A DNA stretch of 16,004 nt from an uncultured Porphyromonadaceae bacterium (GTDB lineage: Bacteria; Bacteroidota; Bacteroidia; Bacteroidales; Muribaculaceae). The position numbers and the translations under genes are program-made. Location of the stretch: positions 1 to 16,004 of the forward strand of contig USKE01000011.1 in NCBI GenBank assembly GCA_900555165.1. Reading direction: 5' to 3'. This document shows, piece after piece, positions 8,143 through 13,557 of the stretch (within the stretch, counting starts at the first letter, position 1; the number at the start of each line of letters is the position of its first letter). The notes under the pieces were generated by a model. The model was not told the origin of the DNA, made no database searches, and saw only the letters and a list, made by a program, of their open reading frames with translations.

Positions 8143-9300
8143 ATGAGAACAAAACGATATATGCTGCCGCTGGCCCTGCTGGCGGCGGTGCTGATTCCGG
8201 CTGTTGTGGCCGGACGCCCCGCGCCGGAGCCTCCCGCACTGTCGGCGCCCATGATCGAATGGGCCCGGTATTACTATGACTCTGGCAAGTACGACAAGGC
8301 AGAGAAACTGCTCACCAAACACACTCCCGCCACCGGCGACGAGGCGTATCTGCTTGCCGAAGTCTATGACCGGCAGGAGAAACGCGACTCGGCGATTGCG
8401 ATGTTCGCGCGCGCATTCGAGCTTGGCAATGCCGCGGGGGCCTATCATGTGGCACTCGCCGAACAGTACCGTCATCCCGACCCCGACGCGCAGAAAGCCA
8501 TCGACTGGTACCGGCGCGGAGCCGAGGCGGGCAATACCGCCTGCCAGCACGCGCTGGGTTTCATCTACGCCGAAGGTGAGACCATCGGCGACACGCGGAT
8601 TGAATACAACGACTCCCTGTCGCTGAAATATTACCGTATGGCGGCCGAGGGGGGCGACGCCGAGTCACAGGCCGTTGTGGGCGACTGTTTTCTTTACGGC
8701 ACAGGCACGGCAATCGACACCGGCGAGGCTTTCAGGTGGTATGACCGCGCGGCCGCACAGCAACACCCGCGGGCGCTTTACATGACGGGCGAGTTCTATT
8801 ATGCGGGCACACCTCAGATACCGGCCGACCAGGCCAAGGCAAAAGAGCGTTACGAGCGCGCGCTGGCATCGCCCGACATCAAGGGGAGCGTGACCGAATC
8901 GGCCGCCAACGAACGCCTGGGCGCCATCTACATGACCGACCCGTACACGGACTACCGCAAGGCCCTCCGATACCTTAACGCGGCTGTCGACGCCGACTCT
9001 CAGGCACCAGAGAACATGTCGCGGGCAAAAGCCAACCTGGCAGTGATATATTCGACAGGGGCCACCGGCATCAGGCAAGACCCGCGGAAAGCATTCGAAC
9101 TGCTGGTCTCGGCCTGCGAGGAACTGATAAAAGACGAGACGGCACTCTACAACCTGGGCAAATGCTATGAAATCGGTTTCGGCACAGAGACCGACCCGGC
9201 ACTGGCACTGAAATACTATCGCATGGCGGCCGAGCGCGGCTACCCCAACGCCGTCGACGCCGTGAAACGCCTGGGAACACCCCCTGCCGACACCCCATAA
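8143..9300 (+). CDS. Secreted Sel1-like (SLR/TPR) repeat protein
   Basis: This 385-residue protein begins MRTKRYMLPLALLAAV..., a Sec signal peptide with likely cleavage after VVAG (about residue 24). It is therefore probably periplasmic or otherwise exported, and no lipobox cysteine is seen. The rest is helical repeats of Sel1 type, recognisable by A-x-LG-x-Y-x-G ... A-x-x-YY-R-x-AA-x-x-G. Clear copies are ALGFIYAEG...LKYYRMAAEGG, VVGDCFLYGTG...AFRWYDRAAAQ and, near the C-terminus, NLGKCYEIGFGTE...LKYYRMAAERG. Such repeats scaffold protein-protein contacts; no specific partner or pathway can be inferred. The ATG at 8143 is chosen over an upstream TTG because it gives a signal peptide and sits just downstream of the predicted promoter. 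It is divergent from amt and convergent with pdxA. Confidence 0.85.
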   Translation: MRTKRYMLPLALLAAVLIPAVVAGRPAPEPPALSAPMIEWARYYYDSGKYDKAEKLLTKHTPATGDEAYLLAEVYDRQEKRDSAIAMFARAFELGNAAGAYHVALAEQYRHPDPDAQKAIDWYRRGAEAGNTACQHALGFIYAEGETIGDTRIEYNDSLSLKYYRMAAEGGDAESQAVVGDCFLYGTGTAIDTGEAFRWYDRAAAQQHPRALYMTGEFYYAGTPQIPADQAKAKERYERALASPDIKGSVTESAANERLGAIYMTDPYTDYRKALRYLNAAVDADSQAPENMSRAKANLAVIYSTGATGIRQDPRKAFELLVSACEELIKDETALYNLGKCYEIGFGTETDPALALKYYRMAAERGYPNAVDAVKRLGTPPADTP

Positions 9301-9320
9301 TAATCTCAATAACCTCAATA

Positions 9321-9394
9321 ACAGCGTCAGACCCGTCGGACAAGTCGGACTTGTCTGACGGGTCTGACGCTGTATTATGGGTCTGACGCTGTAT
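9321..9394. repeat. GTCnGAC palindromic array (9-bp period) forming a long hairpin
   Basis: Five GTCnGAC heptamers start at 9326, 9335, 9344, 9353 and 9362, exactly 9 bp apart, and a sixth starts at 9381. The first five form one large inverted repeat: arms 9321-9346 and 9348-9373 are complementary at 25 of 26 positions (the exception is a G-U pair in RNA) around one central base. GGGTCTGACGCTGTAT is then repeated directly at 9360-9375 and 9379-9394. The element lies between the convergent Sel1 and pdxA genes. It could block read-through, but there is no flanking T-run as in a standard intrinsic terminator. A REP-like dispersed repeat is the main alternative. Confidence 0.85.
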
Positions 9395-9431
9395 GGCGGC
9401 TCAGCTGCCGCATGCCGGTGGTTCTGCCGGC

Positions 9432-10490
9432 TTATTTCCCTTTGTGCGATGAGGGGAGCGGGTTGGCGGTGCGCTCGGCGGCGCGGTTGCGGTTGCGGGC
9501 CACATCGATGGCACAATAGATGGCCTGGCGCATTGAATCGGGCGAGGCCTCGCCGCGGCCTGCGATGTCATAGCCGGTCCCGTGGTCGGGCGACGTGCGC
9601 ACAAACGGCAGACCGGCGGTAAAGTTCACGCCCGTCTCCATGGCAAGCGTCTTGAACGGCGCAAGCCCCTGGTCATGATACATGGCCAGAACGCCGTCGA
9701 ATTTCCTGAACGCCCCCGAGCCGAAGAAACCGTCGGCGGCATACGGGCCGAACACAAGCATTTTCTGCTGACGGGCCTTCTCTATGGCCGGGATGATGGT
9801 GGTCTGCTCTTCGGTACCGAGCAGCCCCTCCTCGCCGGCATGTGGATTGAGGGCAAGCACGGCTATGCGCGGCCGCACGATGCCGAAATCCTCTATGAGC
9901 GAACGGTTGAAAAGCCTGATCTTCTCGCTCACAGCCTCTTCGGTAATCTGCTGAGCCACCTTCGCGATGGGCAGATGGGTGGTCACCAGCGCTATGCGCA
10001 TCACATCGTTGCAGAGAATCATCAGCGCCTTGTCGCGGTCGGCCGAACCTATCGATGACTCAAGGTACTCGGTGTGTCCGGGGAAGGTGAAGAGCTCGCT
10101 CTGTATGGTCTTCTTGTTTATGGGGGCAGTGACCACGACATCTACATTTCCCTGGCGAAGATCAGCCACAGCCGCCTCAAGCGAGGCAAAGGCAGCCTTG
10201 CCGGCCTCGGGCGACGCCACGCCAGGTTCGATGCGGGCGTCCTCGCCGATTACATTCACGATATTCAGCTGACCGTCACGTGCATCTGCAGCACCTGCGA
10301 CCTGCTGAGGCTGGAGCCCCTGCAGGCCGCAGGCTTTGCGGTAATGCTGGGCGATCTTCGCCGAGCCGTATATCACGGGGGTGCACAGGTCGAGCAGACG
10401 CCCGTCGTCAAATATCTTGAGTATGACCTCGTAACCGATGCCGTTATAGTCGCCGTGGGTTATGGCCACGCGGATTTTGTTTTCGTTCAT
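9432..10490 (-). CDS. pdxA: 4-hydroxythreonine-4-phosphate dehydrogenase
   Basis: This 352-residue cytoplasmic enzyme carries out an NAD-dependent oxidation of 4-phosphohydroxy-L-threonine in the DXP-dependent vitamin B6 (pyridoxal 5'-phosphate) pathway. The product is used by PdxJ. Family motifs are intact: THGDYNGIGYEVILK at 11-25 (the Bacteroidota form of GDPAGIGPE), TAPINKKTI (121-129), FPGHTEYL (136-143), and the three metal-binding histidines in VTTHLP (His172), NPHAGEEGLLGTEE (His217) and YHDQGLAPFK (His272). SPDHGTGYDIAGRG (300-313) is also present. Length is normal for the family. An ATG 27 bp upstream (10517) is open, but MNENKIRVAI at 10490 gives the usual N-terminus and the upstream ATG overlaps a candidate promoter. 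It lies 92 bp downstream of the amylase gene on the same strand. No other pdx gene is in view. Confidence 0.95.
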   Translation of the reverse strand: MNENKIRVAITHGDYNGIGYEVILKIFDDGRLLDLCTPVIYGSAKIAQHYRKACGLQGLQPQQVAGAADARDGQLNIVNVIGEDARIEPGVASPEAGKAAFASLEAAVADLRQGNVDVVVTAPINKKTIQSELFTFPGHTEYLESSIGSADRDKALMILCNDVMRIALVTTHLPIAKVAQQITEEAVSEKIRLFNRSLIEDFGIVRPRIAVLALNPHAGEEGLLGTEEQTTIIPAIEKARQQKMLVFGPYAADGFFGSGAFRKFDGVLAMYHDQGLAPFKTLAMETGVNFTAGLPFVRTSPDHGTGYDIAGRGEASPDSMRQAIYCAIDVARNRNRAAERTANPLPSSHKGK

Positions 10491-10506
10491 GGATGAAAAA
10501 TTTTTG

Positions 10507-10537
10507 TAAAAGTACAAAAATCATTTCAGCCGTCAAA
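10507..10537 (-). promoter_or_regulatory. Candidate promoter for pdxA
   Basis: On the minus strand, TTTG, a 19-bp spacer and TACTTTTA resemble the Bacteroidetes -33/-7 pair, with the last base of the -7 box off consensus. The start site would be only about 10 nt before the ATG at 10490, unusually short, so this call is weak. Read-through from the amylase gene is the alternative, as no convincing terminator was seen in the 92-bp gap. Confidence 0.35.
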
Positions 10538-10582
10538 ATCAGCGGAGGCTGCCGTCAGCGCTTTCAGCATGCAAGGGTGCCG

Positions 10583-13144
10583 TCAGCGCACAGCTTTGCC
10601 GGTATAGACGCGGCCCGAAACGCCATCGGTCACGCGGAAGAGATAGACGCCGCGCCCGAGTCCGGAAAGGTCGGCCGACGTCGACACCAGCGTTCCGGCC
10701 ACGGTATAGACCTCGACCGACGGCGATTCGATGCCGTCGACCGTAAGCGATGCCGTGGTAGCATTGTAGGCCACTTCGGCACCCTGCGCCGTTGCAGAGG
10801 TGATGCCAGTGGTGGGCGATTGATACTCGCGCTCGGCCAGCGACGAGAGCACCTTGTCATCTTTCGAGAACAGCGCGGCGCGCAGTGTCTTGTTGCCCGA
10901 TACCGGAACCGTGGCGGTGGCGGCGGCGCGCAACGACACGGGCTGTGCGGCGGCGACATGCGTGCCATTGGCCGGAGCGGGATATGTACCGTCAAGCGTA
11001 TAGACGATATACGACCCCTCGGGAGCGTTGTCGGCGGTGAGTTTCACGTCAATCGTGGTCTCGTACTTGCCGGAGGGGTGGCTGACAGTGATCTCGGGAT
11101 GCACGGGCACATCCACATCGGCCCAGATGCAGTAATTCTGGCCCGAGGTCTTTATCTCATATCCGGGGTCGGTGCAGTTGAAATCCCAGTCCGAGCCGAT
11201 TTTCACCACCAGATTGCCGTAAAGCCCCTTGACACGGGCGGCATAGCAGTTGCTTGCGCTCTTCAGCACTGTGACCTCGCTCTGGTTGGTAACGCCTACG
11301 GCCTTGCGGATGTCGACCATGGGGGCGATGGCGGCGGTATTGTCAAGCCAGTGTTTCATGAACACACAGGGTGTGCCCGGATGAGTGAGAATGAAGGCGT
11401 TGGCCGCCAGCTGATCGTTGTCGACGCGATTGTAACCCTCGCGGTAAGTGTCGTGGTTGTCGACGAACGTGACGGCGTAGCGGGTGAAGCCGTCCATGTG
11501 GATTACACCGGCAGGCTGGTCGAGTGTGCCGTAACGTTTCCAGACCAGTTTGGTGAGGTCCTGCGGATCGCTGTCGAATGCGGCCTGAAAGGCGTTGTGC
11601 AGGGGGAAATCGAAAGCGCAGCAGCTGAATTCGGTGCCCCTGATCCACTCGGTCACCACATCATATTCGTCCCAGCATTCGCCGACGGAATATTTCAGCC
11701 CGGCTGAACGGGCATACATCCCGGCGTATGACGCGCCGTAACCCTTCACCATGTCGAAACGCCAGCCCGAGTAACCGTATTTGTTGTGCAGACAGTCGAG
11801 ATATGACTTGATGCCCTCCTGCACATGGGCGTTGGTGTGGTCGAGGTCGCGGCAGCCGTCAAACAGATCGCCGGTGTCGTATGCGCCTGTGGGTTTCGGC
11901 TGACCTTCGGCCGACGCCATGCCGTCGTTGCGGCAGATGGCATCGAGTCCCCACTCCCAGGTGACGCCGTTATATTCTTCGGTAGGGAAGTCGGCCCAGC
12001 CCGAAACGCCGTTGCGGTGATTCACCACCACATCCTCGATCATGGCGGTGTTGAGGCTGTTCATCAGCGAGTTCATGGCCAGCAGTTCCTCTTCCGAGCC
12101 GAATGCCGAGTTGTGGTTCGTGAACCAGTAACGGGGCATATAGCCCATGTAGCCGTCGGCATAGCCGCTGTTGGGCACCCATATAAGGTCGAAATACTTT
12201 GAATAGTCGTAGGCCTTGGCGGTGAGGTTGATCCATTTGGTATCGTCATACGAGTCCCAGTAGAAACCCTGCAGCATCACGCCGGGATACTGCTCGGGCA
12301 TGGCGGTGGCGCCGGTGACAACGGGCTGCGGGTCCTCGCCGTCGCGCGCCACCGACATGGTGGGCGTGGCACCGGTGAAGTCGGCGGTGATTACATAGTC
12401 GCCGGCAGGCAGCTCGAAACAGCGTTTCAGTGAGCCGTAGAGGGTGATGTCATAGACACCCGTGTCAAGCAGGCGGTTGCCGCCATCATAGGAATCGCCC
12501 GAAACCATGTAGGCCACGCCGGCATTATCGGCCGTCATGGCCTCCCATGACGAACGTCTGTCGCGCGCCACGAAGAAATAGGTGCTGTTTTCCGAGCTGA
12601 ACTCGTATGTGTATTTGCCATCCTCTTTGCTGAAAGCGGGCGCATCGCTGTAATGCCACCCGTCTGACGAGTTCGAGTAGACGAAATAGAGGTTTTCGGG
12701 AGCGGCGTTTCCATCGGCGATATCCATCGTGGCGGGAGTGGTGGAAAAATCCATTGTCACCACATATTTCGTGCCTTTCGCAAGCCGGTAACAATGCTTG
12801 AGTACGCCGTAGGGATACACGTTGTACGAGCCGTTTCCAAGCGTACGCGCGTTGGTGGCATCACCGCTGTCGCCGCTTATGCCATACAGGCCGTTGAAAT
12901 CGTTGGCGGTATAGCCGTTCCAGTCATCGGCCCGTTTTGACGACACAAAAAAGAACATGTCGTTGTCGGCCGACTTCCCTTCGAGCATGTAGGAAAACCT
13001 ATTGCCGTCATGAGCCATTTCAGGAGCCGAATAGTTCCAGCCGTAGCCGATGTCATTGGGCAGGTAGAGCGCCTGTGGCGCCGCTGCGTATGCCGATGCG
13101 ACCGTTACAACAGCCGATACGACAGTCAATACCAGTTTTTTCAT
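10583..13144 (-). CDS. Secreted GH13 alpha-amylase with duplicated N-terminal modules and T9SS tail
   Basis: This 853-residue secreted starch-degrading enzyme would cleave internal alpha-1,4-glucosidic bonds. A Sec signal peptide (about 1-20, cut near AYA) precedes two tandem homologous modules at about 22-143 and 148-266, both with a GW-Y-x-A/P start and FFV...W...G-SGDS...YGxLKxC. They may bind starch. The GH13 barrel spans about 285-600: region I DVVVNH (370-375), region II GWRFDMVKGYG with nucleophile near Asp463, region III GECWDE with acid/base near Glu488, and region IV FVDNHDT with stabiliser near Asp564. ILTHPGTPCVF plus region II resemble plant-type (subfamily 6-like) amylases. After the barrel comes a chitobiase-C-terminal-like segment (about 680-770), then a type IX sorting tail (about 805-853: VYTVAGTLV, GRGVYLFRV, GKAVR). 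No susCD pair is adjacent. The exact subfamily is uncertain. Confidence 0.92.
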   Translation of the reverse strand: MKKLVLTVVSAVVTVASAYAAAPQALYLPNDIGYGWNYSAPEMAHDGNRFSYMLEGKSADNDMFFFVSSKRADDWNGYTANDFNGLYGISGDSGDATNARTLGNGSYNVYPYGVLKHCYRLAKGTKYVVTMDFSTTPATMDIADGNAAPENLYFVYSNSSDGWHYSDAPAFSKEDGKYTYEFSSENSTYFFVARDRRSSWEAMTADNAGVAYMVSGDSYDGGNRLLDTGVYDITLYGSLKRCFELPAGDYVITADFTGATPTMSVARDGEDPQPVVTGATAMPEQYPGVMLQGFYWDSYDDTKWINLTAKAYDYSKYFDLIWVPNSGYADGYMGYMPRYWFTNHNSAFGSEEELLAMNSLMNSLNTAMIEDVVVNHRNGVSGWADFPTEEYNGVTWEWGLDAICRNDGMASAEGQPKPTGAYDTGDLFDGCRDLDHTNAHVQEGIKSYLDCLHNKYGYSGWRFDMVKGYGASYAGMYARSAGLKYSVGECWDEYDVVTEWIRGTEFSCCAFDFPLHNAFQAAFDSDPQDLTKLVWKRYGTLDQPAGVIHMDGFTRYAVTFVDNHDTYREGYNRVDNDQLAANAFILTHPGTPCVFMKHWLDNTAAIAPMVDIRKAVGVTNQSEVTVLKSASNCYAARVKGLYGNLVVKIGSDWDFNCTDPGYEIKTSGQNYCIWADVDVPVHPEITVSHPSGKYETTIDVKLTADNAPEGSYIVYTLDGTYPAPANGTHVAAAQPVSLRAAATATVPVSGNKTLRAALFSKDDKVLSSLAEREYQSPTTGITSATAQGAEVAYNATTASLTVDGIESPSVEVYTVAGTLVSTSADLSGLGRGVYLFRVTDGVSGRVYTGKAVR

Positions 13145-13324
13145 TCTGCGGTAATTCGTATAAGGTAAAATCAGATATAATCCTTACATTGTAAATATGT
13201 GGTTAAAATTACTAATTATCCACATTTCAGCCCGACAAATTAATGTATTTTCACACAAGACCTCTCGTTTTGCCCTCCAATTGCTAAATTTTGTTAACCT
13301 GACACACTTTTTCGTACAGGATAC

Positions 13325-13338
13325 ATGTTATATAACAT
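13325..13338. promoter_or_regulatory. 14-bp perfect palindrome, candidate operator
   Basis: ATGTTATATAACAT is an exact inverted repeat. It lies 8 bp upstream of the -7 box at 13347, covering roughly -22 to -36 and replacing a recognisable -33 box. A dimeric regulator bound here could activate or block that promoter. The function is inferred from symmetry and position only; AT-rich palindromes of this length can also arise by chance. Confidence 0.4.
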
Positions 13339-13346
13339 AAAGTTTA

Positions 13347-13354
13347 TAACTTTG
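13347..13354 (+). promoter_or_regulatory. Candidate -7 box upstream of the C10 protease
   Basis: TAACTTTG is an exact match to the Bacteroidetes -7 consensus TAnnTTTG. There is no TTTG 19-21 bp upstream; that position is taken by the palindrome at 13325-13338, so activator dependence is possible. The transcript would begin near 13361, leaving a leader of about 197 nt before the protease ATG. Confidence 0.45.
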
Positions 13355-13391
13355 CATCAGTTTTTCATGGTATTAGATTTAAGGTAAGAAG

Positions 13392-13426
13392 ATTATTCGT
13401 CGAGACGACGAGTAATTTTTTTTTTT
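13392..13426 (+). terminator. Hairpin plus T11 tract in the protease leader
   Basis: ATTATTCGTCG (13392-13402), loop AGA, and CGACGAGTAAT (13406-13416) form an 11-bp stem with one G-U pair, followed directly by eleven T residues (13416-13426). This is a textbook rho-independent terminator on the + strand, located only about 30 nt downstream of the predicted start site and 131 bp before the protease ATG. It could end a short RNA or act as an attenuator. Confidence 0.75.
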
Positions 13427-13454
13427 GCACTTTACCACAACCATACTTCCGAGT

Positions 13455-13462
13455 TAATTTTG
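13455..13462 (+). promoter_or_regulatory. Second candidate -7 box upstream of the C10 protease
   Basis: TAATTTTG matches TAnnTTTG exactly, with an imperfect TTTA 20 bp upstream (13431-13434). It lies between the two hairpins. If used, transcription would begin near 13469, at the foot of the second hairpin. In an AT-rich stretch this match may be fortuitous. Confidence 0.3.
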
Positions 13463-13467
13463 GTGGC

Positions 13468-13494
13468 GGCTCCGACAATCGGGAGTCGTTTTTT
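13468..13494 (+). terminator. Second hairpin plus T6 tract in the protease leader
   Basis: GGCTCCGA (13468-13475), loop CAA, and TCGGGAGTC (13479-13487) form an 8-bp stem with one bulged G and one G-T (G-U in RNA) pair, followed by G and six Ts (13489-13494). It has terminator form, 63 bp before the protease ATG, and is weaker than the hairpin upstream. Confidence 0.55.
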
Positions 13495-13511
13495 GTTATA
13501 GAATTGTAACA

Positions 13512-13549
13512 TCACAAAATTCAGGTAGCATATTCACAAAATTCAAGTA
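13512..13549 (+). repeat. 16-bp direct repeat immediately before the protease start
   Basis: TCACAAAATTCAGGTA (13512-13527) and TCACAAAATTCAAGTA (13534-13549) differ at one base and are 22 bp apart, about two helical turns. The second copy ends 8 bp before the ATG at 13558. Two protein-binding half-sites on one DNA face, or duplication of an A-rich translation-enhancing leader, are both possible. Confidence 0.6.
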
Positions 13550-13557
13550 TTATATTT

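Larger units (their letters stand above)
13145..13557. promoter_or_regulatory. AT-rich divergent regulatory region between amylase and protease genes
   Basis: These 413 bases contain no credible gene and are much richer in AT than the flanking genes. Elements supporting regulation of the rightward protease gene are listed separately: a palindrome, two -7 boxes, two hairpin plus T-tract elements and a direct repeat. For the leftward amylase I see only a weak -7-like TTAATTTG (minus strand, 13243-13236) without a -33 partner at the right distance, so its promoter is unresolved. Confidence 0.7.

Noticed and set aside
9321..9373. Standard intrinsic terminator call for the Sel1/pdxA hairpin
   Set aside because: The stem is strong but no T-run follows on either strand, so it is listed as a repeat with a possible termination role only.
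8665..9516. 283-codon - strand frame spanning the Sel1 gene end and the GTCnGAC array
   Set aside because: It runs through the palindromic array and the pdxA 3' end, with a composition explained by strand bias.
10550..10589. 12-bp direct repeat TGCCGTCAGCGC at 10550-10561 and 10578-10589, the second overlapping the amylase stop
   Set aside because: Short, GC-rich and unstructured; no U-run or symmetry to support a terminator or site. Probably incidental.
10493..11707. 404-codon + strand frame opposite the amylase
   Set aside because: Shadow of the amylase gene: no family motif, and it overlaps the catalytic barrel coding sequence throughout.
13236..13243. Possible -7 box for the amylase on the minus strand (TTAATTTG)
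   Set aside because: One mismatch in the box and no TTTG/TTG at 19-21 bp upstream; not strong enough to call a promoter.
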